Assembly (NCBI GenBank): GCA_016933985.1
Contig: JAFGTU010000246.1
Location: 1-19,932 of the forward strand
Length of the DNA: 19,932 nt
Reading direction: 5' to 3'
Source of the DNA: Sedimentisphaerales bacterium
GTDB taxonomy: Bacteria > Planctomycetota > Phycisphaerae > Sedimentisphaerales > Anaerobacaceae
Positions 1-7,046 of this stretch are shown one piece after another. Position 1 is the stretch's first letter. The number at the start of each line of letters is the position of its first letter. Made by a program: the position numbers and the translations under genes. The notes under the pieces are model-generated. The model saw nothing but the letters and a program-made list of their open reading frames with translations. It had not been told where the DNA came from and made no database searches.

Positions 1-594
1 GTGAAGTTCAACCTTGATGCTGTTCGTGTGCCCCAAAAATATTACCGAGATCGAAACAACATGCGGGGGGCAAACCCTGGAGATGTCTGGGAGTTCTCTC
101 ACGTGCACTACTGCAACGGGAATCGCCAGAATCATCCGACTCAAAAACCGGAGGGGCTGATTGAAAGAATGATCCTTGCCTCTTCGAATGAGGGTGACCT
201 TGTCCTGGATCCCTTCATTGGAAGCGGAACGACGCTCCGTGTCTGCCAACAGCTTGACCGCAAAGCCATCGGCATCGAAATCAATCCTGACTATATAGTT
301 ATGACGAGAAATCGTCTGTCTGTGCAATTCACAGGATTTGATAGTGTTGACCCTCGTATGGAGCGGGTACCTTTGGATCTGAGACGGTCTGATGTCCGGG
401 CTGAATATCTTGAGAACCACAAGAAGTGGTTTCTGCGTCATTCGAGCGCTCTAAACAGATTCGAGAAATCGGTTTCATCGTTATACAATCAGCCGGATGA
501 AGAAGCATCGGAACAGAAGACTCTTTTTGAAGAACTTGAGGGATACGAAGCCCAACAAGCGCATGCAGCGGACACTGACAAACCGCGCTGCTAA
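1..594 (+). CDS. Site-specific DNA methyltransferase (beta-class, N4/N6), C-terminal part
   Basis: This is the C-terminal part of an amino-methyltransferase that moves a methyl group from S-adenosylmethionine to adenine or cytosine in DNA. Visible motifs are HPTQKPEGLIERMI at about residues 45-58, which precedes the SAM pocket, then the SAM-binding motif LDPFIGSGTT (69-78) and GIEINPDYI (91-99). In beta-class enzymes the catalytic (D/S)PPY motif lies before the SAM motif, and none is present here. The gene therefore almost certainly begins before the window, and the GTG at base 1 is probably an internal codon. The last 80 or so residues are charged and carry no motif I know. The stop is 22 nt before ruvA. 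The bases look more AT-rich than ruvA, which would fit acquisition by transfer. Whether it belongs to a restriction system or is an orphan cannot be seen here. Confidence 0.87.
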   Translation: MKFNLDAVRVPQKYYRDRNNMRGANPGDVWEFSHVHYCNGNRQNHPTQKPEGLIERMILASSNEGDLVLDPFIGSGTTLRVCQQLDRKAIGIEINPDYIVMTRNRLSVQFTGFDSVDPRMERVPLDLRRSDVRAEYLENHKKWFLRHSSALNRFEKSVSSLYNQPDEEASEQKTLFEELEGYEAQQAHAADTDKPRC

Positions 595-616
595 TACGTA
601 ACGATCACTGTGCCGT

Positions 617-1246
617 ATGATAGTGAGTATAGAAGGCAAATTAGTTAAACTCGATGCTGAAAGCGCCTTAGTGCAGGTCGGGGCGATGGGCTATGAGGTT
701 ATGCTGCCCAGTTACTGCGTCGATGCGCTGAGCGGCAAGGTGGGCTCGGAAATCAGCCTCTGCACTATGGAGTATTACGAGGGCACACCAGTCGGCGGGA
801 ACATGATACCGAGAATGGTCGGATTCTTGAACCCCGCCGAGCGGGACTTCTTCAAGAAATACACCAGCGTCAAGGGGATCGGGATTAAGAAGGGCCTGCG
901 GTCGCTGACGATTCCGATAGCCACGATAGCCGCCGCGATAGAGGATGGCGACAGCAAGGTGCTGATGTCGCTGCCATCGGTGGGCAGAAGGATGGCCGAG
1001 CAGATCATCGCCGAGCTAAAGGGCAAGCTCCAGGCATTTGCCGTCGGCGCCGAAGCAGCCGGCGATACCCAGGCCAAGTTCAAGCCCTTCCAGGCCGAGG
1101 CCCTCGAGATTCTGATTGCCTGGGGCGAAAAGAGAACAGAAGCCATCGAGTTAGTCAAACTGGCCTGCGAGAGACACGCGGACATCGATTCAGCGGAGGC
1201 TCTTGTGCCTTTGGTCTATAGGCTGAAACAAGGCGTAGAAGTATAG
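617..1246 (+). CDS. ruvA: Holliday junction branch migration complex subunit RuvA
   Basis: RuvA binds four-way DNA junctions as a tetramer and loads the RuvB motor for branch migration in recombination repair. The 209-residue length is normal. The N-terminal OB domain (about 1-70) has the typical opening MIVSIEGKLV and GYEVMLP. The first helix-hairpin-helix, SVKGIGIKKGL (84-94), is divergent. The second, LPSVGRRMAEQIIAELKGKL (119-138), is canonical. Residues from about 155 to the end form the small RuvB-binding domain. The loop that carries the acidic pin (Glu55-Asp56 in E. coli) reads EYYEGTPVGG here and is about seven residues longer, with only one acidic residue at the pin. No clear Shine-Dalgarno precedes the ATG. 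ruvB follows after 41 nt. No ruvC is seen between the methyltransferase and ruvA. Confidence 0.95.
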   Translation: MIVSIEGKLVKLDAESALVQVGAMGYEVMLPSYCVDALSGKVGSEISLCTMEYYEGTPVGGNMIPRMVGFLNPAERDFFKKYTSVKGIGIKKGLRSLTIPIATIAAAIEDGDSKVLMSLPSVGRRMAEQIIAELKGKLQAFAVGAEAAGDTQAKFKPFQAEALEILIAWGEKRTEAIELVKLACERHADIDSAEALVPLVYRLKQGVEV

Positions 1247-1254
1247 GATAACTA

Positions 1255-1282
1255 AAAACTTAAAACTCAAAACTCAGAACTA
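1255..1282 (+). repeat. Four tandem AAAACTY-like heptamers in the ruvA-ruvB spacer
   Basis: The 41-nt spacer is mostly four head-to-tail heptamers: AAAACTT, AAAACTC, AAAACTC and AGAACTA. They end 5 nt before the ruvB ATG, where a ribosome binding site would be expected, and no purine-rich Shine-Dalgarno is visible. A change in copy number would alter the leader length without touching the coding frame. The repeat is seen directly; any effect on ruvB translation is inference. Confidence 0.7.
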
Positions 1283-1287
1283 ATGTT

Positions 1288-2343
1288 ATGGCGATAGGCA
1301 GAATAATCACCGGGCAGTCTTTAGACGAGCAGGAGGAGAGTTTCAACGTCTCGCTGCGGCCCAAATTCTTAGACGAATGTGTGGGCCAGTCCAACGTGCG
1401 AGAGAAGCTCGCAATCGCCATGGCCGCCGCCAGGCAAAGGTCCGAGCCGTTGGAGCATATCCTCTTCTACGGGCCGCCCGGACTGGGCAAAACTACCCTC
1501 GCAAACGTCGTCGCAAATGAGATGGGTGCCAGGATTCGCTGCTCATCGGGCCCGGCTCTGGTTAAGGCCGGAGACGTAATGGGCCTTTTGAGCAATATCA
1601 ATACCGGTGACGTGCTGTTTATTGACGAAATACATCGATTGAGTACGCCGGTCGAGGAGTTCATCTACCCGGCGATGGAGGACTTCAAGGTCGATTTCAC
1701 TGTCGATAGCGGGATGCACGCCAAGACGATTAACTTCCCACTGAAGCGTTTCACCCTTATCGGCGCCACCACTCGGGCCGGCCTGCTCAGCGCACCGCTT
1801 CGCAGCAGGTTCGGGATGCTCTATCATCTGGATTTCTACAGCGCCGAAGAATTAACGACGATCCTAAGCAGGTCGGCGGACTTGCTGGACTTGCAATGCG
1901 AGAAAGGAACTCTGGAAAAAATAGCTGCGTGCTCGCGCGGCACGCCCCGCGTGGCGAATCGGCTGCTGAAGCGCGTCCGCGATTACGCCCAGGTCAAGGG
2001 CACAGGCGTACTCAGCGACGCGATTGTCGAAAACGCGCTAAAGATGGAGCAGATAGATCCGCTGGGCCTGGACGAGCTGGACCGGGCCGTTCTGCGAGCG
2101 CTGGCCAATATCTACGAAGGCGGCCCTGCCGGTATCGAAGCAATCGCCGCAACTCTCGGAGAAGAGAGAGACACCCTCGAAGACGTAGTCGAGCCGTACC
2201 TGCTCCAAATAGGTTTCCTCCGAAGAACCAAACGAGGCAGAGAAATAACAAAACAAGCCTGCGACCACCTCGGACTGAAACTCCACAAGAAGAATAGCAG
2301 GAAAATCGACCAGCCGGACTTGTTTGAGCAGGACGAGCAATAG
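1288..2343 (+). CDS. ruvB: Holliday junction branch migration ATPase RuvB
   Basis: RuvB is the AAA+ motor that, as hexameric rings on RuvA-bound junctions, drives branch migration using ATP. The protein has 351 residues, a normal length. Motifs in order are the N-terminal LRPKFLDECVGQ (23-34), Walker A GPPGLGKT (62-69), Walker B DVLFIDEIH (108-116), sensor 1 GATTRAG (159-165), the arginine-finger segment PLRSRFG (170-176) and sensor 2 RGTPRVANRLL (217-227). A C-terminal winged helix follows, with GGPAGIEAIAATLGEERDTL and EPYLLQIGFLRRTKRGR. Every catalytic motif is intact. The ATG at 1288 gives the usual distance to Walker A. A second ATG at 1283 is out of frame. The gene converges with recO across a repeat-bearing spacer. 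Confidence 0.98.
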   Translation: MAIGRIITGQSLDEQEESFNVSLRPKFLDECVGQSNVREKLAIAMAAARQRSEPLEHILFYGPPGLGKTTLANVVANEMGARIRCSSGPALVKAGDVMGLLSNINTGDVLFIDEIHRLSTPVEEFIYPAMEDFKVDFTVDSGMHAKTINFPLKRFTLIGATTRAGLLSAPLRSRFGMLYHLDFYSAEELTTILSRSADLLDLQCEKGTLEKIAACSRGTPRVANRLLKRVRDYAQVKGTGVLSDAIVENALKMEQIDPLGLDELDRAVLRALANIYEGGPAGIEAIAATLGEERDTLEDVVEPYLLQIGFLRRTKRGREITKQACDHLGLKLHKKNSRKIDQPDLFEQDEQ

Positions 2344-2461
2344 CGAGAAAGGATCGGGTGAATCGTTCGTCGGTTCGTGTTCTTCTCAGAGAAGTGAGAT
2401 TGGCACGATTCGACGGGCGGCGTTCAAGCACGTGCAGCAGTTTTCTTGACGCGAGAGCCGG

Positions 2462-2625
2462 GAGATTGCCGCGTCGGCCTTTGGCCTCCTCGCAATAACG
2501 CAGTGGGTGATTCTCCCATGCATCCATCCTCAGAATCAGGAGCTCTGTACCGACCGAGACGTGTAGACAACGATATTGGTGCGCAGCATACCTCATTGCG
2601 AGGAGCGCGGCGACGTGGCAATCTC
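2462..2625. repeat. Inverted REP-like pair, possible MITE, in the ruvB-recO spacer
   Basis: The gene-free stretch 2344-2667 holds two inverted arms. The left arm is 2462-2496. The right arm is 2595-2625. The reverse complement of the left arm matches the right arm as ATTGCGAGGA, then a variable core (GGCCAAAGGCC versus GCGCGGC), then GACG(C/T)GGCAATCTC. That is 23 identical bases out of 24 outside the core. Each arm starts with ATTGC and ends with GCAAT (or the reverse), so each can also fold alone into an imperfect hairpin. The left arm adds an inner GGCC-TTT-GGCC stem. The 98 bp between the arms carries no convincing coding sequence. No clear target-site duplication was found. I recall similar ATTGCGAGGAGC...GCAATCTC palindromes scattered in many bacterial genomes. 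Since it sits between convergent genes, it may also end transcription. Flanks 2344-2461 and 2626-2667 show nothing further. Confidence 0.75.
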
Positions 2626-2667
2626 ATAACGTATCGAATAGGTCACGCCGTTCTTTGCCGGTACATT

Positions 2668-3420
2668 TCAACTGACAAGGATATGCTTTGCCATTTTTGG
2701 TCGGCGGCCGGTCAGTTCTGTGAAGTGATAGACGAGCAGCTTTTCGATTTGGGCCAGCGTGTTATCGTCGGTCTCGGCCAAGAGTCTCAGGTTAGTCAGG
2801 ACTGCTGCGGCGTTTTTGCTTAGTTTGAATTTGTCCTGGAAGGCCGATTCGCAGTTCTTGCAGATCAGGCCGTTCGCCGAGCTGCTGAAATATAATTGGG
2901 ATGCTGGATGCCGGACGTCGAATATCGCTTTGCAGTTGATGCAATGGTCCAATATCGGGCCGAGGCCGACCTCTTTGAGCAGGGCTAACTGGAACAGTAC
3001 CAGCAGCGCCAGCATTTCGGATTTGCTTTCGGCGTTCTCAGCGTTCTCTATGAATTCGCCGAAACTATCGAAGAGCTTCAGGTGCGGGTCGTGTTCATCC
3101 GTCAGACTGTTCAATATCTCGGCTGCGAGAAGGCAGCAGTTGAGGTTAAAAAGGTCCTTGCGCAGCAGGGCCGGCCCAGCAGTGCCGGCGGAGGATTCAA
3201 ATTCGGTGAGGGTGGTGAGCTTCTCCCTGTTCGAGCCGGCAAAAACGATTCGCCCACGCGAGAGCATCTCAATCGGCCCGTCAAAAGACGACTTTGGCCG
3301 CTTCGAGCCTTTCGCGATTGCGCCGATCTTGCCGGAAGACCTGGTGAAGAAGGTCACGACCTGAGAGGTCTCCGAATAATCTACGACGCGTATGCAGATG
3401 GCCTGGTCTTTTGTCAACAT
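2668..3420 (-). CDS. recO: DNA repair protein RecO
   Basis: RecO works with RecF and RecR to load RecA on SSB-coated single-stranded gaps, and it anneals strands. The 250 residues match family length. The N-terminal OB fold is recognised by the opening MLTKDQAICIRVVDYSETSQVV and by the segment TRSSGKIGAIAKGSKRPKS (26-44). A zinc-finger module is intact, with cysteine pairs C160/C163 (CINC) and C187/C190 (CKNC). The family hallmark LLKEVGLGPILDHC lies just before the first pair. It is the last gene of the minus-strand cluster, 91 nt after the CorC-like gene. The ATG at 3420 has only a weak TTGGA in front of it. No terminator is obvious downstream other than the hairpin-forming repeat arm at 2595-2625. 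Confidence 0.93.
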   Translation of the reverse strand: MLTKDQAICIRVVDYSETSQVVTFFTRSSGKIGAIAKGSKRPKSSFDGPIEMLSRGRIVFAGSNREKLTTLTEFESSAGTAGPALLRKDLFNLNCCLLAAEILNSLTDEHDPHLKLFDSFGEFIENAENAESKSEMLALLVLFQLALLKEVGLGPILDHCINCKAIFDVRHPASQLYFSSSANGLICKNCESAFQDKFKLSKNAAAVLTNLRLLAETDDNTLAQIEKLLVYHFTELTGRRPKMAKHILVS

Positions 3421-3511
3421 TCCAAATGATTACGGCTCACTGATAATTGATGGTTGTTTCCCGTTTGACTGGGCCCTCCGCTGCGCTGCAATATTGGCAG
3501 TCTCTCGGCGC

Positions 3512-4819
3512 TTATTGCTTGCTGATCTTCTGGATTCTTATTCGTTTAATTCTTCTTGGCTCGGCGGCGGTTATAGTGAACTTAAGATTCTCGTGTTCGA
3601 AGCTCTCTCCGCTCTTGGGGATATATCCCAAACGCGAGAAGACAAATCCGCCTATTGTATCGTAGTCCTCTTCTTCGGGCAGGTTCAGCCCAAACTGGTC
3701 GTTAGCGTCGTCGATATATGTCCTGGCATCGACCTCAATAGTATCGGCATCAATCCGCTTTATCGGCTCAGCCGGGATTTCTTCGTATTCATCCGTGATT
3801 TCGCCGACAAGCTCTTCGAGGATATCCTCTAACGTGACGATGCCGGCGGTGCCGCCGTATTCGTCCAGCACTACCGCTACGTGCAGCTTCTGATTCTGAA
3901 ACTCGTGCAGCAGAACCCTAAGCAGCTTCGTCTCGGGCACGAAATATGCATCCCGGATCCTCTCGCGGAGCTTAAATTCGGCCGGGTTCTTGCCTATCTC
4001 GCCCAGCAGGTCCTTGGCGTAAACAAGACCGATGATATTGTCGATGTTCTCTTCGTAAACAGGGACGCGAGTATGCCCTGCGCTTGAGATAGTCTCAAGA
4101 ACTTTCTGCAGATCCGCATTCACCTCGATGGCGACTATATCGGTTCGCGGCGTCATAATTTCATCCGCCCTTGTCTCGCGCAATTCGAGAACATTCTCGA
4201 TCATCTCCTGCTCTTCCTTATCCACCGCCCCTTCCATACGGTGCTCTTCGAGGTCGCTGAGGAATTCCTCCTGCCTTTCCTCCTGCTGCTCCTCGGGCGT
4301 CGTATCGGGCACGCCGGCCAGTCTGCGAACGAGACTGTCGTGAAGTCTAAGAATATAGAGCAGCGGAGACGCTATCGCCGCGAAAAACATCAGCAGCGAG
4401 TGGGTCCTGCTGATGATGTCCTCCCCCGCATATTTGGCCCAGGCGTGCGGGATTGCCAGTGTGAATATCAATAAGAAGAACGCCGCGAAGACCAAGGCCA
4501 GCGCGCACCTGCCCGTTGTAAGGACAATGATGGTCCGCGTTTCGTCGGCGTCCCGGACCGAAAAAACGTGGAGAAGCAGCAGCAAAACACAAACGTTGAA
4601 GATGATTCGATACACAGAGCAGGTCAGGATCAGCTTCTCGGCATTGTCGGTCAGCTTATCTATGAGCTGGCGGGCGCGTTCTTCCTTCCCGGCGCGCTTG
4701 AACGCTTCGTGCAACTGAAGCCGCGAAAACGTCCGCAGAGCCGTAGCATTGACTGAGAAAAAAGTCGTCCCGGCCGCAAGCAGAAGAACACCAACCAGCA
4801 GCAAACCCGTATCGTTCAC
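3512..4819 (-). CDS. CNNM/DUF21 membrane protein with CBS pair and CorC/HlyC domain
   Basis: This belongs to the HlyC/CorC (CNNM-like) family, whose members are linked to magnesium or cobalt efflux and stress tolerance. The 435 residues run as an N-terminal DUF21/CNNM membrane region with helices near 4-22, 63-86, 105-128 and 140-158. An acidic linker rich in Glu follows (174-190). Then comes a CBS pair: CBS1 begins at IMTPRTDIVAIEV (221-233) and RVPVYEENIDNIIGLVYAKDLL (251-272). CBS2 contains VAVVLDEYGGTAGIVTLEDI (314-333). The last part, about 355-420, is the transporter-associated CorC_HlyC domain. A GTG start at 4819 with AAGG about 10 nt before it is likely. It sits just downstream of ybeY, as in the E. 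coli ybeZ-ybeY-ybeX order, but unlike E. coli YbeX this protein keeps its membrane domain. The transported ion is not deducible. Confidence 0.92.
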   Translation of the reverse strand: MNDTGLLLVGVLLLAAGTTFFSVNATALRTFSRLQLHEAFKRAGKEERARQLIDKLTDNAEKLILTCSVYRIIFNVCVLLLLLHVFSVRDADETRTIIVLTTGRCALALVFAAFFLLIFTLAIPHAWAKYAGEDIISRTHSLLMFFAAIASPLLYILRLHDSLVRRLAGVPDTTPEEQQEERQEEFLSDLEEHRMEGAVDKEEQEMIENVLELRETRADEIMTPRTDIVAIEVNADLQKVLETISSAGHTRVPVYEENIDNIIGLVYAKDLLGEIGKNPAEFKLRERIRDAYFVPETKLLRVLLHEFQNQKLHVAVVLDEYGGTAGIVTLEDILEELVGEITDEYEEIPAEPIKRIDADTIEVDARTYIDDANDQFGLNLPEEEDYDTIGGFVFSRLGYIPKSGESFEHENLKFTITAAEPRRIKRIRIQKISKQ

Positions 4820-4895
4820 TTTCTAAAAACCTTCAAAAAACTGTTACTTTATCAAGTCTGATTTTATGCGTCAAAACTGCAGGCTTAATATTTAG

Positions 4896-4914
4896 CCCCA
4901 CGTTTTACGTGGGG
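4896..4914 (-). terminator. Perfect hairpin between ybeY and the CorC-like gene
   Basis: An 8-bp GC-rich perfect stem with a 3-nt loop (CCCCACGT-AAA-ACGTGGGG on the minus strand) begins four bases after the ybeY stop codon. It is followed by CTAAATATTAA rather than a run of T, so it is not a classical intrinsic terminator. It could act as a weak attenuator, an RNA-stabilising or processing site, or a small REP-like palindrome. The structure is seen directly; the role is inferred. Confidence 0.5.
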
Positions 4915-4917
4915 TCC

Positions 4918-5409
4918 TCACTGAACAATCTTGCGATCACGCCGTTCTGTCCTGATTTGCGTATTATACACCACGCCATAACCAAGTTGTTGCAGAATTT
5001 CGTCCTCGGTCTGGTGCATTTGTCTCGCCTCCGCTTCCGTAGCGTCGTCGAAGCCGAGGTTGTGGAGCAGGCCGTGGGTAATGTAAAGGGCCAGCTCCGC
5101 CTCGCCGGCGTGATTGCGCAGGCCCGCTTCTCTAAGGGCCGCTTCGCCGTTCACGACCAGCTCGAAATGAGGCTGGCCGTTCTCCGAGAGGTCGAAACTC
5201 AGGCAATCGGATACGGCTTTGCCGCCGAAGCGCGAGCTCACCTCGACAAAGCGCCGGTCGTCCACGACCGCAATGCTGACTGTCGCCCCGGCCAAAGCAA
5301 ATCGTCTGCAGACGGCCTTTACCAGCTTCTCGATATTGACCCGCCGGACTTCGAGCCCGTCGAAATGCTGTGTGATTTGGACGATTATTCCTTGCTTTGC
5401 AGGCGGCAT
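4918..5409 (-). CDS. ybeY: rRNA maturation endoribonuclease YbeY
   Basis: YbeY is a small metalloprotein needed for 16S rRNA 3'-end maturation and 70S ribosome quality control. The 163 residues match the family. Recognisable parts are the VSSRFGGKAVSDCLSFDL region (57-74), which corresponds to the conserved Arg plus T/S-D-x-LSF segment, and THGLLHNLGFDDATEAEARQ (111-130), the metal site. The family signature is HGxLHxxGYxH. Here His112 and His116 are present but the third ligand is Asp122. Asp can bind zinc, so activity need not be lost. The gene starts at ATG 5409, 6 nt after the stop of the upstream HD phosphodiesterase gene, with a weak GAGAAA as ribosome site, which suggests translational coupling. 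The neighbours phoH and the CorC-like gene fit the usual phoH-ybeY-corC context. Confidence 0.92.
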   Translation of the reverse strand: MPPAKQGIIVQITQHFDGLEVRRVNIEKLVKAVCRRFALAGATVSIAVVDDRRFVEVSSRFGGKAVSDCLSFDLSENGQPHFELVVNGEAALREAGLRNHAGEAELALYITHGLLHNLGFDDATEAEARQMHQTEDEILQQLGYGVVYNTQIRTERRDRKIVQ

Positions 5410-5415
5410 AATTTC

Positions 5416-6969
5416 TCAGCTATTCTTCCCGGCAGGCGCATCCGATCCCGTTTGCTCGCTTGCGGGGATGTCCGGACGCAGCGGATATGCGATGCGCCCG
5501 TGATAGTGTGCCGCCAGAGTCTTTGATATGCTCGCCTCTATTTGGCTCAACTCTCGCAGTGAGATTTCGCACCCATCGAATTGTCCGTCCTGCAGCCGCT
5601 TCATCGCCATATTGTGCACGACCGCTTCGATTTTTGTCGGTGTTATCTCGGCAAGACTTCGCACGGCGCCCTCGACGGTGTCGGCGAGCATTACTATAGC
5701 GGCTTCCTTTGTGCGAGGCTTCGGCCCGGGATATCTGAATTCACTTTCGGCCGGAGGCTCGGACGCCTTGGATCTTACCTTCTTCGCCGTCTGTTTTTGG
5801 GCCTGATGATAGAAGTGCTCGATCAGCGTGGTTCCGTGGTGCGTCTCGATGAACTGCCGAAGCACCATCGGCAATGCGTACTCCTTTGCCATTTCTATAC
5901 CGTCTTTGACGTGACCGACGATAATCAACTGGCTCATCGCCGGCGAAAGCTCTTTGTGCTTGCTGCCCGAGCCCATCTCGTTTTCGGCAAAGTACCCGGG
6001 CTTATTCAGCTTGCCGATATCGTGATAATAAGCGCCCACCCTGCAAAGCAGGCCGTTGCGACTGATCGCTTCGGCGGCGGCCTCGGCTATAGAGCCGAGC
6101 AAAAGACTGTGGCTGAAAGTGCCCGGAGCCTCCATCGCAAGCCGCTTCAGCAGCGGCTGATTCGCGTCGCTGTAGTCAAGCAGCGTCATACTCGTTGCGA
6201 CTCGCAACGCCTTCTCAATCAGAGGAAGCAGGCTTTGGATGAGCAACCCCACGAGAAAGGTGATTCCGGCGTGGTAGCCGGCGCTGCTCAAAACATCGAC
6301 CGACTTGCCGCCTTCAGCCAGGAGACCGACTGTTGTCGCCGTCAAGAAGACCATTGTCGCCGCGACCGCGCTGACCTTGAGAAGCTTCATTCTTGTGCGG
6401 ATTTCCTGGAGAGAGAAGCAGCAGGTCATAACCCCGGCCAACATTGTCAGCAGAAGGTTGATGTTGGAGAGTTGCTCTGGTTGCTGTGACCCGACGGCGA
6501 AAACAGCCAGGATGGCAAAAAGAACGCACACACCCATAGTGAACCGCTGGTCGTACGCCAGCGACAGTATGATCGCCGCGGCCACGGCGCTGCCGGTTGC
6601 TCCGCAAGTGTGACTGAACAATAGAGCCACAAGTTTAGTCGCAGCCAGCAGCAGTACGAACAACGCCGCCAGTGACACGGCCCTCGCGTGGTTCTTTATC
6701 AATCGCTTCTGGTAGTGGGCGACGTACAGAAGTGCCACAACACAGACCAGCACTACGAGAATTGATGTCAATATCACAGTGCGGTAAACAGGCCGCCCGT
6801 CGAAGTCGAACGATAGGACCGCAACGCACAGAACGACAAAAGCTACCCATATCAGAGCCGACAACAGGTTGTCGCGATTCACGAAGCGGCTTATCTGCCG
6901 GAAGCGATCAAAAGGTATATTCTTCCGAAGTTGACTACGGCGAGGACTGGTTTTTCTGAATATTCCCAT
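5416..6969 (-). CDS. pgpH: 7TM-HD cyclic-di-AMP phosphodiesterase, PgpH/YqfF type
   Basis: Members of this family (PgpH in Listeria, YqfF in Bacillus) hydrolyse cyclic di-AMP. Numbering is from the ATG at 6969; an in-frame TTG lies one codon upstream. The N-terminal half is membrane-embedded, with helices near 36-54, 64-84, 97-120, 126-140, 144-160, 170-186, 200-218 and 232-250. The cytoplasmic HD domain follows, with TFSHSLLLGSIAEAAAEAI (284-302, His287), YYHDIGKLNKPGYF (314-327, His316-Asp317), His353 in VGHVKDG and HH at 377-378. A segment FRYPGPKPRTKEAA and MLADTVEGAVRSL further on are typical of the family. At 517 residues it is much shorter than PgpH (about 700-860). The large extracytoplasmic 7TMR-HDED domain after the first helix is absent, so the known sensory input is missing. 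It precedes ybeY, as in Bacillus yqfF-yqfG. Confidence 0.88.
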   Translation of the reverse strand: MGIFRKTSPRRSQLRKNIPFDRFRQISRFVNRDNLLSALIWVAFVVLCVAVLSFDFDGRPVYRTVILTSILVVLVCVVALLYVAHYQKRLIKNHARAVSLAALFVLLLAATKLVALLFSHTCGATGSAVAAAIILSLAYDQRFTMGVCVLFAILAVFAVGSQQPEQLSNINLLLTMLAGVMTCCFSLQEIRTRMKLLKVSAVAATMVFLTATTVGLLAEGGKSVDVLSSAGYHAGITFLVGLLIQSLLPLIEKALRVATSMTLLDYSDANQPLLKRLAMEAPGTFSHSLLLGSIAEAAAEAISRNGLLCRVGAYYHDIGKLNKPGYFAENEMGSGSKHKELSPAMSQLIIVGHVKDGIEMAKEYALPMVLRQFIETHHGTTLIEHFYHQAQKQTAKKVRSKASEPPAESEFRYPGPKPRTKEAAIVMLADTVEGAVRSLAEITPTKIEAVVHNMAMKRLQDGQFDGCEISLRELSQIEASISKTLAAHYHGRIAYPLRPDIPASEQTGSDAPAGKNS

Positions 6970-7046
6970 CAATTCGACCTGCTATTGACCGCCGGCTTTC
7001 TGCCGTGCTGCGCGAGCCCTGGCCGTAGAATAGTCGCCAGCCACGG

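Noticed and set aside
2446..2823. Open frame on the plus strand through the repeat element into recO
   Set aside because: It is made of the inverted-repeat arms and antisense recO sequence, with no protein-like character.
5581..6489. Long open frame on the plus strand opposite the PgpH-type gene
   Set aside because: It lies wholly antisense to a gene with intact HD motifs and its translation shows no recognisable domain.
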